Positions 38,196 to 48,200 of a DNA stretch of 64,000 bases are shown in pieces; the stretch's first letter is position 1; every line of letters begins with the position of its first letter. Where the stretch lies: positions 62,001 to 126,000 of the forward strand of contig NZ_PTIX01000008.1 in the NCBI RefSeq assembly GCF_002934265.1, read 5' to 3'. Under the pieces are notes generated by a model. That model searched no databases. It saw only the letters and a list, made by a program, of their open reading frames with translations, and had not been told where the DNA came from. A program made the translations under genes and the position numbers. Source of the stretch: Actinokineospora auranticolor (GTDB lineage: Bacteria > Actinomycetota > Actinomycetes > Mycobacteriales > Pseudonocardiaceae).

Positions 38196-40295
38196 CTAGC
38201 CGTTGATGGTGCAGGTGGTGGTTGCTGTGGCGGTGGTGTTGCTTTCCGAGGTGGCGGTGAAGGTCACTGTCGTTTGGCCGGAGCCGCTGTTTCGCTTCGC
38301 GTGCACTGGAACCCGCACGGTCTCGCCGAACTGTGCTGTGGTCAGTGCGTTGGGTACGGCGACAGTCCACTCGGAGTTGTCGGTTTTGGCTGTGACGCGG
38401 TAGACGTCGCCGTTGAGGTAGGCGCTGACGTCTTCTGGGTGTTGTCCGGCGGGCTTGGCGCCGGTGCCGGTGTTGGACAACGGGAACGCGCAGGTCGCGA
38501 CGCCGTCCGGGGCAGGGTTTGCGGATGTGGATTGCACCTGGACGCCGCGCTTCTGCGGGCCCGCGCCGCTGAGTGAGCGGATGGCGACGGTGTAGGACAG
38601 GATGCCCTTGTCGTCGCGTTTGATGTCGAGGATGTAGAAGTGCAGGCGGTTGGCCTGGTCGACGTATTCGTACTGGCTGCCGGAGTTGGTGCCCGCGTGG
38701 AAGAGCGCGTCGGAGAGTTGGCGGTAGTCGCCGAGGGTGATGGGGACCTTGGTGCCGTTCGGCAGGACGTAGTCGGTCATGCCGATGTCCTGCGGGTTGG
38801 CGTCGACCACCCAGGTGAACGGGGCTTCGTCGGTGTTCTTCGTCTTGGCGAGCAGGACGCCGGAGTCCGGGGTGAACGAGTCCGAGCCCATCCGGTCGAC
38901 GACCTCGACGGTGTAGTTCTGGTAGCCGCCGCCGTCGCAGTACGGGTTGGTGCGGATGTCGCACCTGGTGGACAGGTCGCCCCGGTCGAGCACGATGTTG
39001 ATGCCGGAGAGCCCGGTCTTGCCCGCCTGCGCCTCGCGCGCGGTGACCTGGGCGATCACCACGCCGGACTTGGCCAGGGCGTCCCGGGACAGGCGCAGGA
39101 CGTTGGCCTCGTCGAGGAACCCGAGCTTCAGCTTGTTGCGCAACGTGTGCTGGGATCCCATCGACGCGCCCGCGGTGGCCGGGACGACCCAGCGGGAGTG
39201 CGGGCCACCCGGGCCGTTGAACGCGCCGCGGGAGAGCATGTCCCAAATACCCGAGTAGTCCCGGCGTTGCGGGGTTCCGAACGGGTTGCCGTAGTTGTCG
39301 CCGATGCCGAGGATGTGGGTCAGTTCGTGCGCGAACACGCCCTGCCCCGAACTCTCCGCCTGCGTGGACGAGCCGCTGACCGCGTTGGGCCACAGCGTCG
39401 AGGCCGACGCCCACGACGTCCAGTCCACGTAGCGGGTGCGCGCCCAGTTGGGCAGTGCCGGGTCGGGTGAGCCGAACGCCTTGGGCACGTCCGCCTTGGT
39501 CGCGAACTTGATCGGGCCGAACTCCTGCCAGGTGCTGGTCTCGTCCTGGCCCGCGGACAGGTAGTAGACGAAGTCGAACCCGGCAGGCACCTGCGACCCG
39601 GCCGCGGCGACCCAGGCCGCGCGGCCGTCGGCGCGCAGATCGCGGGTGCACCGGTCGCCGGAGGGGCAGGCCGTGCCCGACTGGAACTCCATGCCGTACT
39701 CGTGGTCCTTGCCGGGCACGGTGTACGGCCCGAACGCCTTGAGGTCGACGCCGAAGCGCCCACCGGAGTTCTCCATCCAGTACTCGTGCACCGTGTGGCC
39801 GCGGTTGAGCGCGCCCGGCTTGTTGAGGAAGTCCTGGTAGAACTGCCCGACCTGGGCGCGGGGGATGTCGTGCGCCTCGGTGCCGGGGTTGCCGAACACC
39901 GTCGAATGCGCCGGTTGCGTCACGACGAACGGCTGGTTCCGGTAGTCCAGCAGGACCAGCGCCCCCTTGAACGTGCGCTTCGACCCCTTGACCGCCGGGT
40001 CGGCCCAGTTCGTACCGGGGATCTCGCGGTAGTCCCGCTCCCACGTCATGTGGTCCGGGTTGACCCAGTTCTGCGGGTCGATCGGCCCGGGTAACCCGTC
40101 GAGCGCCGTGACCCGCGCACCGTCCCGGGCCTGCTGCCACGGCTGCTGCTGGGGCCAGTGGTCGTACTGCCACTGGTGTTCGAGCGGGGCGGGGGGAGCG
40201 GCGATCGCGTTGCCACTCATGGAGAATAGCGTGGCGGTGGATAACAGCGCGCCGATCAGGAGTAACGGGCGCCTGCGAACCTGGGCGAGGTACAT
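38196..40295 (-). CDS. Secreted M6-type (immune inhibitor A-like) metalloprotease
   Basis: A 699-residue exported zinc protease. Residues 1-35 are a signal peptide (RRRPLLLIGALLSTATLFSMSGNAIAA). The catalytic site GVFAHELTHILGIGDNYGN gives HExxH followed by GxGD, the met-zincin form of the M6 family. A Met-turn-like DMLSRG follows about 20 residues on. The pre-catalytic region (LVLLDYRNQPFVVT, HTVHEYWMENSGGRFGVD) is typical of M6 peptidases. The C terminus (about 590-699) is beta-rich and Thr/Ser-rich and may bind a substrate or the cell wall. The ATG at 40293-40295 follows GGAGG; the longer upstream frame is rejected. It has its own terminator, so it is monocistronic. Confidence 0.9.
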   Translation of the reverse strand: MYLAQVRRRPLLLIGALLSTATLFSMSGNAIAAPPAPLEHQWQYDHWPQQQPWQQARDGARVTALDGLPGPIDPQNWVNPDHMTWERDYREIPGTNWADPAVKGSKRTFKGALVLLDYRNQPFVVTQPAHSTVFGNPGTEAHDIPRAQVGQFYQDFLNKPGALNRGHTVHEYWMENSGGRFGVDLKAFGPYTVPGKDHEYGMEFQSGTACPSGDRCTRDLRADGRAAWVAAAGSQVPAGFDFVYYLSAGQDETSTWQEFGPIKFATKADVPKAFGSPDPALPNWARTRYVDWTSWASASTLWPNAVSGSSTQAESSGQGVFAHELTHILGIGDNYGNPFGTPQRRDYSGIWDMLSRGAFNGPGGPHSRWVVPATAGASMGSQHTLRNKLKLGFLDEANVLRLSRDALAKSGVVIAQVTAREAQAGKTGLSGINIVLDRGDLSTRCDIRTNPYCDGGGYQNYTVEVVDRMGSDSFTPDSGVLLAKTKNTDEAPFTWVVDANPQDIGMTDYVLPNGTKVPITLGDYRQLSDALFHAGTNSGSQYEYVDQANRLHFYILDIKRDDKGILSYTVAIRSLSGAGPQKRGVQVQSTSANPAPDGVATCAFPLSNTGTGAKPAGQHPEDVSAYLNGDVYRVTAKTDNSEWTVAVPNALTTAQFGETVRVPVHAKRNSGSGQTTVTFTATSESNTTATATTTCTING

Positions 40296-40560
40296 GCCGC
40301 CTCCGAAGTGTCGATCCACCCATGCTAGCGATCCGGACTGGTCAGGAAACCTTTGCCAGTTAACGGAAATCTCCGGAGGTATACGTTTCACCCCGCCTGA
40401 TCTGTTATGCCCCCGACCCGGACGGACGGGCGCAATGGGCGCGTCGGTTGAGCGGCCAAGGTGTGTGATCGGCCAGCTGAGAATTTCGTTCCGTACTCTC
40501 AACTCCGGCGTCCTATAACGGTGTTACCACTCCATCGACGACCCTGGGGAGAGATTCACG
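40296..40560. promoter_or_regulatory. Divergent promoter region with a TATAAC -10 box
   Basis: This 265-base space separates the divergent M6 protease and the secreted-protein gene. TATAAC at 40514-40519 is a good -10 box for the plus-strand gene, about 40 bases before its start; no clear -35 is found. On the minus strand TAGCAT near 40320-40325 could serve the protease. I see no palindromic operator. Confidence 0.4.
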
Positions 40561-41508
40561 ATGACCACTCGATCACGCCTGTGCGCGCTCGCCGTCGGGC
40601 TCGCCACCGCCCTGCCGCTGCTGGGCGGTACCACGGCGGCCGCTGCCGATCCGGCCACGGCCGTCGGCGTCAGCGGTTCCGGGCGCGGGCTGCTGCCCGG
40701 AGACCGGTTCCCGATGTGGGCCGGTGACCCGATCACCCTCGACCTGGACGCCCACGCGACGCCGCGGCCCGGAAACCCGTGGCGCGCCAACGGCCGGTGG
40801 CAGGCGGTGCACACCCGGCCGGACGGCACCCTCCACGCGGCGTTCGGCGGCACCATCGACAGGCTGACGGCGGCAGGCTCGCTCGCCGTGCTCAACGGCG
40901 TCGTCACCTGGAAGGACAACCCGGACAACCCTGACCTGCCGATGATCGGCGCCCCGGTCGCGCTGAGCGTCGCGGACCGCCCCGACGGGGACCGCGTCGG
41001 CTTCGTCTGGGGCTTCGCGGGCGAGCCGGTCGCCCCGGGGCAGGCGCACGTACCGTTCTTCGCGCTCGAGCAGAGCACGCTCACCGTCCGCACACCGGTG
41101 CCGGGCCCGCGCGGCGGCGTTCCCGGCAGTCGGGCCGGTCTGCCCGAACGCCACGTCACGGGCACCCTCGACCAGGGTGACCGCAAGATCACGGTGAACG
41201 CGCACGCACCCGCTGGAGCACCGCCGTCGGCGGCGACCGGCACGATCACCATCAGCGACAGCGCGGCAACCACGGTCGACGCGACGGTCACCGAACTCGA
41301 CGCGAGCGGCCCGACGGCGATCGTCACCGCGACGGTGACGGCAGGCGGCGATCCGTCGTTGATCGGCCGCCGGATCTCGGTGTCCGGCTACGACGGTGGG
41401 TCGCTCGACTGGGCGGGTGTGGTGCTTCCGGGGCAGGAAGTCCTGCCCTATCAGGGGATTCTGCCGTGGCGTCCAGCGATCCGGAGTGACCTGACCGTGC
41501 TCGATTGA
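40561..41508 (+). CDS. Secreted hypothetical protein
   Basis: A 315-residue exported protein with a clear Sec signal peptide (MTTRSRLCALAVGLATALPL, cleavage near AAAAD at about residue 30). The mature protein is beta-rich, with many Asp, Gly and Thr and no Cys. Two halves can be guessed: about 35-180 (GDRFPMWAGDPITLDLDAHATP) and about 190-315, where TVTELDASGPTAIVTATVTAGGD resembles an Ig-like or lipocalin-like sheet. I recognise no catalytic motif or anchor. The ATG at 40561 follows GGGGAGAG at good distance. It is divergent from the M6 protease, so both secreted products may be used together, but that is a guess. Confidence 0.6.
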   Translation: MTTRSRLCALAVGLATALPLLGGTTAAAADPATAVGVSGSGRGLLPGDRFPMWAGDPITLDLDAHATPRPGNPWRANGRWQAVHTRPDGTLHAAFGGTIDRLTAAGSLAVLNGVVTWKDNPDNPDLPMIGAPVALSVADRPDGDRVGFVWGFAGEPVAPGQAHVPFFALEQSTLTVRTPVPGPRGGVPGSRAGLPERHVTGTLDQGDRKITVNAHAPAGAPPSAATGTITISDSAATTVDATVTELDASGPTAIVTATVTAGGDPSLIGRRISVSGYDGGSLDWAGVVLPGQEVLPYQGILPWRPAIRSDLTVLD

Positions 41509-41645
41509 GCACGACCTCGTCCGGGCCTGGGCGCATGACGCCCGGGCCCGGACGCCCGCCGCCGACCGCTGCTTCTGAGGGTGCGTAGTCGGGAGCAAAC
41601 CGGGCTGTCCTGACTAGGAATGCGACCGGGCGTTTCGGGCTGCGT

Positions 41646-42203
41646 TCACCCGGGGAGATCGGTCAGGGCTCGCGGTCTTGTGGCGTGGAGGGCGAGGGAG
41701 TCGAGGAGTTCGGTGAGGGATTCCGTGACCCGGGTCTGGCCCTCCTCCTCGATCCGCAAGCGGCCGGTCGAGTCGAAGGACAGGTGCTGTTCCAGGAGGA
41801 AGTGGCCGCGGAGGACCTGTTTGGGTGACATGGACTGCACGACGGGGCGTAGGCCGTAGTCGATGGCCAGGAGGTGTGCGATCGAGCGGCCGACCGCGAG
41901 GGGCGCCACGGTTTTGCCCGCGAAACCGTCCTGGGGGAGGAGGTCCAGGAAGATCTTGAGGAGGCCGGAGAAGGAGGCTTTGTAGATCGGGGTGACGAGC
42001 ACCACCCCGTCGGCCGCGGCCACCTTCTCGGTGGCTCGGGTGATCGCCTGGTCACCGCGGTCGGCGGAGAGGAGGGGGGCGGCGGGGAGTTCGCGCAGGC
42101 GTAGGTGGACGGCGTCCGGGAGGGTGTCCGCCACCAGGTCCGCGAGTGACGCGGTGCGGGAGACCGGTGATGGGCTGCCGGACAGCACGATGATCCTGGA
42201 CAT
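41646..42203 (-). CDS. NADPH-dependent FMN reductase (SsuE-like)
   Basis: A 185-residue flavodoxin-like reductase. RIIVLSGSPSPVSRTASLADLV is the FMN phosphate loop of the SsuE/MsuE family, LVTPIYKASFSGLLKIFLDLLPQDGFAGKTVAPLAVG is the second flavin and dimer motif, and LRPVVQSMSPKQVLRGHFLLEQ completes the SsuE-type pattern. Such enzymes supply FMNH2 to two-component monooxygenases. I chose the ATG at 42203; GGAG lies 8 bases upstream. It starts 15 bases after the stop of the large synthase, so it is probably the last gene of the biosynthetic operon. No matching FMNH2-dependent monooxygenase lies in the window. It may serve one outside, or sulphur salvage may be its real role. Confidence 0.85.
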   Translation of the reverse strand: MSRIIVLSGSPSPVSRTASLADLVADTLPDAVHLRLRELPAAPLLSADRGDQAITRATEKVAAADGVVLVTPIYKASFSGLLKIFLDLLPQDGFAGKTVAPLAVGRSIAHLLAIDYGLRPVVQSMSPKQVLRGHFLLEQHLSFDSTGRLRIEEEGQTRVTESLTELLDSLALHATRPRALTDLPG

Positions 42204-42218
42204 GGGGTTCACTCCGGT

Positions 42219-45200
42219 TCAGTGGGATTGGGCCGGGCAGTAGACACCGGTCCTCGGTTGCCGGTAGTCGCCGTGGGAGATGACCGTGTCGTGCCTGCTG
42301 ATCGTCACGTCGCCCGTGGTCAGGGCCCAGGTGAGCAACTCGGGGTTGAGTCGGGCCATGACGCGGATCAGCGGGGTGTCGGTCATGGACCCGCTCAGGA
42401 CCGAGTGGAGGGCGCGCGCTGCGGGCTCGGTGAGACAGGTCAGGTGGCCCATGAACGTCAGACCGGTGGTGTAGCCGACGACCACGCCGTCGGGGCCGGT
42501 GACCACGTGCGGGTCGACGCCGCCGAAGCCGCCTCGGGCGGCGAGGGCGATCTCGGAGTCCCTGGCGTACCCGTTGACCGTGCGGTGGATCTCGGCGCAG
42601 GCGGCGAGGTCGGCGGGCCGCATGGGGCGCACCGTGAAGTCGCCGACCGCGTCGGGGTCGGTGACCCGGCCGCGCAGGACGACCAAGTCGTCGCGGGCCA
42701 CACAGCCCATCGAGGTGTAGAGCCGGTAGACGGCCAGGTTCGCGGTGGTCTGCACCACGTGCGCGCCGGTGCGACCGGTGTCGGCGATGGCGTCGAAGGT
42801 GGCGGCCATGAGGTGCTTGCCCACCCCGCGGCCCTGGGCGTGCGGGGCGACGCTGAGCGGGCCCCAGGTGGCGACCTCGTCGCCGGGGAGGACGAAGTTC
42901 GAGCCGAGCACCGCGCCCGCGCCGTCCACGGCGACGAGCGAGCGGCAGCGGGGGGCGGTGAGCCGTTCCCGGATCACCGCCTTGGCCTGGTCGATCCCGT
43001 CCCACTCCGGCGGCAGGCCGAGCGCGGCGTTGGCCTCGTTGAACGAGTTCAGGCAGATCCGGGCGAGCGGGTCGAGGTCACCGGGGACGGCCGGTCTGAT
43101 GTGGACATCGCCGCGGACCCGCTCGACCGCGGCCCGGGGGACCGGGGCGGGGAAGTAGCCGACCCGGGTGAACCAGTCCACGTAGCGGGCGAAGAGTTCC
43201 TCGGTCATCGGGGGGCACACCGGGCCGCCGTCGGCCAGCGCCGCCTCGGTGTCGGTGAGGTCGACGGTGACGTAGGCGTTGTCCGCGGTGTGGATGGTGG
43301 CGTCGAACGCGGCGAGCATGGGGTTCATCGCGTTGTCCCGGTCGGCGGCGACGCGCTCGACCCAGGAGTCCCAGTCCAACTCGGTCAGGTGGTGGCCTAG
43401 TCGGCGCAGGCAGTCCACCATGTCGTCGAACCCCAGGTGCTGCCGGTTGCCGTGGTGGTAGGTGCCGGGCGGCTGGTGGGCGAGCGCCACCACCGCGGCG
43501 CTGACGTGGTCGACCGGCACGAGGTGGAATCGGCCCTTGCACCCCGAGGGCACCGCGCCTGCCTGCAGCAGACCCTTGATCGCCAGCCAGACGAAGTCGT
43601 GGCGCTGGCAGGCCCCGGTGGCGGTGTCGCCGGAGATCTCGTCGACCCGGTGGACCGACACCGGCAGCCCCCGGTCCCTGGCCAGTCCGACGAGCTGCTC
43701 GGCGACCCACTTGCTCTGCCGGTAGCCCGACCACAGCTCCTCCGGCGGGCCAGTCTGGTCCGATGTGGACAGTGGTCGCCCGGTGTCGCGGACGGCGGAG
43801 AACACGCCGGTGGTCGAGACGTGGTGCACCGGGACGGTGCGGTGCCGGGCGGCGAGCCGCAGGACCTCCCTCGTGCCGCTGACGTTGGCCGCCCGGAGCG
43901 CCGAGTACGGGTAGAGACCGTTGACGTGCGCCGCGGCGTGGTAGACGACATCGACCCGGCGGGCCAGCGCGTCGAACTCCTCGGGGGACAGCCCGAGAAG
44001 CGGCTCCGCGAGGTCCCCGGGGACCACGACCAGGCGCGCCGGGTCGACCTCGGCCCCCAAGCCGTACCAGTCCAGGTTCTCCTGGACGCGCCGCAGCCCG
44101 GCGGCGGCGTCCTCGGCCCGCACGAGGCAGTGCACGGTGGCCCGGGTCGTGCGCACCAGCTCGCGCAGCAAGTACGCGCCGAGGAACCCGGTCACCCCGG
44201 TGAGCAGGATGTCGCGCGGTTCGACGGACGCGGTGACCACCTCCGCGGCGGGCACGATGTCGTCGTCCAGCCAGACCTCGCCCGCGAAGTCGACGCGGTC
44301 GGCGGACTCGGCGTCGAGCCGGGTGAGCAGGTCGTCGGCGAGCACCGCGAAGGTGGGGTGCTCGAACACCAGCGTGGCCCGCAGGTCGAGACCGGTGCGC
44401 GCGACGAGTTCGTTGCGCAGTTCCACCGCGGCGAGCGAGTCGAACCCCAGGCCGTCGATCGGCGCGTCCGGGTCGATCGCCGCGGCGTCCCGGTGCCCGA
44501 GCACCCCGGCCGCCGCCGCGGTGATCATCTCGACCAGGGCGATGAGCCGCTCCTCGTCCGTGGCGAGCGCGCGCAGGTCCCGCTCGGGCTCGGGTGGGGC
44601 CTGCTCGACGACGGGTCGCGGGGAGGGGGCGCGGTCGATCCAGAACCGGCGGTGCTCGAAGGCGTAGGTGGGCAGCTCGACGGTCCGGGCACCGGATCCG
44701 GCGAAGAACCGGTACCAGTCAACGGGAACTCCCCGGTTGTGCAGCCTGCCCAGACCGGTGACCAGCGTCTCCGGTTCCGGTTGCCCCGCGCGCAGCAGCG
44801 CCAGCGCGAGGTGGTCGGCGCCGGTCATGGTCTCGTGGACCGCGGCGGTGAGCGCGGCGTCGGGGCCGAGTTCGACGACGGTGTCGACACCCGCCGCGCG
44901 CAGCGCCGCCACGGCCGGTCCGAACCGGACGGTCGAGCGGATCTGGCGGACCCAGTAGTCGGGATCGGTCCACGGCGCGTCGGCGGTGCCGGTGACCGTG
45001 GACACCATCGGCACAGCCGGTGACCGGTAGGCGATGGTCTTCGCGGTCTCCGCGAACTCGGCGAGGACCTCGTCCACCAGCGGCGAGTGGAACGCGGTGC
45101 TCACCGCCAGCCGGGTCGCCTTCACCCCGGCGGCCCGCGCGCGGTCGGCCACCGCCGAGACCGCGGGCTCGGCCCCGGAGATCACCACGGCCGTCGGCCC

Positions 45201-48200
45201 GTTGACCGCCGCGATGTCCACATCGGACTCGTAACCGACGAGCAGTTCGACGGCGTCGGCCGCGGACAGGCGCAGGGCGACCATCGCCCCGGGGCGGGTC
45301 GGCCTGGCCAGCAGCCGTCCCCGCGCGGTCACCAGGGTCGCGGCGTCCGCGAGGGTGAACACCCCGGCGACGTGGGCGGCGGCCAGTTCGCCGATGGAGT
45401 GGCCGACCAGGTGGTCCGGGTGCACCCCCCAGTGCGCGAGCAGCCGGAACAGGGCCACCTCGACGGCGAACAACGCGGGCTGGGCGTGGTCGGTGCGGGT
45501 GACCAGGTCCGGGTCCACCGCGCCGGACAGGATCTCGGGCAGCGGGGCGGCGAAGTGCGCGGCGACCTCGTCGAACGCCTCGGCGAACACCGGGTGCGCC
45601 CGGTAGAGCCCACCGCCCATGCCCGGTCGCTGCGCGCCTTGCCCGGTGAACGCGAAGGCCACCCGGCGGCCCGCGGCGGCCAGGTCGCCGCCACCGCGCT
45701 CGGCGAGGTCGGTGAGGCCGCGCCGCAGGTCGTCGCGGTCGGCGGCGACGACGACCGCCCGGTACGGCAGGGCGGCCCTGGTCGTGACCAGCGAGTGGGC
45801 GATGTCCAGCGGCGGGGCGTCGACCTCGATCAGCCCGCGCGCCTGGCCCCGCAGCGCGTCCCGGCTCCTGGCCGAGACGAGCACCGGGACCACCGGCGGG
45901 TCGGCGGGCTCCCGCGGTGGGGTCGGCGGCCGGTGCGGGGGCTCCTCCACGATCACGTGGGCGTTGGTGCCGCTGATCGCGAACGCGGAGATCCCCGCGC
46001 GGCGGGGCCGGTCGGCGGCGGGCCACGGGCGGGCCTCGGTCAGCAGGGCCAGCCCGCCCGACGACCAGTCCGCGTACCGGGTGGGTTCGCTGACGTGCAG
46101 GGTGCGGGGCATGAGGCCGTGCCGCAGGGCGAGCACGCACTTGATCACCCCGGCGACCCCGGCGGCGGCCTGGGTGTGCCCGAGGTTGGACTTGACCGCG
46201 CCGAGCCAGGCCGGGGTCTCCCGGTCGGCGCCGTAGGTGGCCAGCAGCGCCCCCGCCTCGATCGGGTCCCCGAGGGTGGTGCCGGTGCCGTGCGCCTCGA
46301 CCAGGTCGATGTCCGCCGTGGTGAGACCGGCGTCGGCGACGGCCCGGCGGATCACCTGCTGCTGTGCGAGGCCGTTCGGCGCGGTGAGGCCGTTGGACGC
46401 GCCGTCGGAGTTGACCGCGCTGCCCCGGAGCAGGGCCAGCACCGGGCGGCCCTGCCTGCGGGCGTCCCCGAGCCGCTGGAGCAGGAGCACCCCGATGCCC
46501 TCGCCGAACGCGGTGCCGTCCGCGTCGGCGGAGAAGCTCTTGCACCGGGAATCGGCCGCGAGACCGCGCTGCCGGGCGAAGGTGACCACCGCGTCCGGGG
46601 TGGACTGGACGGTGACCCCACCGGCGACGGCCAGGGTCGACTCGCCGGAGCGCAGGGACCGGCAGGCCAGGTGGATCGCGACCAGGGACGCCGAGCAGGC
46701 GGTGTCGACCGTGATCGCCGGTCCGTGCAGGCCGTGCACGTAGGCGACCCGACCGGACAGCACGCTCGCCGAGGTGGCGAACCCGAGGTGCGCCTCGTAC
46801 TCCGGCAGGCCGTGCCCGAGCCGCTGGTAGTCGCCCCCGTTGACGCCCAGGAACACCCCGGTCGCGGTGCCCGCGAGGCTGCCGGGATCGATCCCGGCGC
46901 GCTCGAACACCTCCCAGGACAGTTCGAGGGCGAGGCGCTGCTGCGGGTCCATCGCGGTGGCCTCCTTCGGGCTGATCCCGAAGAAGGCGTTGTCGAAGCC
47001 CGCGGCGTCGTCGAGGAACCCGCCCTCGCGGGTGTAGGTGGTGCCGGGGTGGTCGGGGTCGGGGTGGTGCAGGTTCGCCAGGTCCCACCCCCGGTCGGTG
47101 GGGAACGGGCCGATCGCGTCGCCGCCGTCGACCAGCAGCCGCCACAGGTCCTCGGGGGAGCCGACCCCGCCCGGGTAGCGGCAGGCCATGCCGACGATCG
47201 CGATGGGCTCGGTGTCGCGGTCCCGGAGCCGTCCGCCCCTGCCCCCGGACCCGGACCCGGACCCGGACCCGGCGGCGGGGGCACCGGTGGCCCGCTCGAC
47301 GATCCGCCGCGCGAGCGAGGCGGGTGTCGGGTTGTCGAACACGGCCGTCGCGGGCAGCGGCACACCGGTGGCGGCGAACACCCGTGACGCCAGGGCGACC
47401 GCGGCCATCGACCCCAGGCCGAGCTCGACGAACGGGCGGTCCTGGTCGACCCCGGTGGCCCCGGTGGCCGCGCGGACCTCGGCGAGGACCACGTCGAGCA
47501 CGGCGTCGAGGTCGTCGCCGGACACGGTTCCGGCGGTGGGCCCCGGCGCGGGCGTCCCGGCGTCGTCGGGGCGGTCCGCGAGGAGGGTGGCGGGCAGGTC
47601 GCCGAGGCGGTGGCGGGTGATCTTGCCGGACGGGGTGCGCGGGATGGCGTCGACGCGGTACACCGCGACGGGGACCTTGTGGTAGGCCAGTCGTTCGCGG
47701 CAGGTGGCCAGCAGCGCCGCGGCGTCGACCCCGGACTCCTCCGGCACCACGTAGGCCACGGGGACCTCCCCGAGCACCGGGTCCGGTCGGCCCGCGACGG
47801 CGGCGTCGGCCACCCCGGGGAACTCTCGCAGCACCTGCTCGACCTCGACGGGGTGGATGTTCTCCCCGCCGCGGATGATGAGCTCCCGGAGCCGCCCGGT
47901 GATCGTGACGAAGCCGTTGGCGTCCCGGCGGGCGAGGTCCCCGGTGCGGTACCAGCCGTCGCGCAGCACCTCCGCGGTGGCCTCGGGCTGGTTGTGGTAG
48001 CCCAGCATGAGGTTGGGACCGCTGACCCAGACCTCCCCCTCGACCCCGGCGGCCACGTCGTGGCCGGTGTCCGGGTCGACCAGCCGGACGCCGACGCCGG
48101 GGACCGCCAGACCCGCCGACCCGGGAACCCGCCTGCCGGTCGGCCAGTTGGTGGTGATGGCCGCGGCCTCCGTGCAGCCGTACTGGTCGACCAGCGGCAC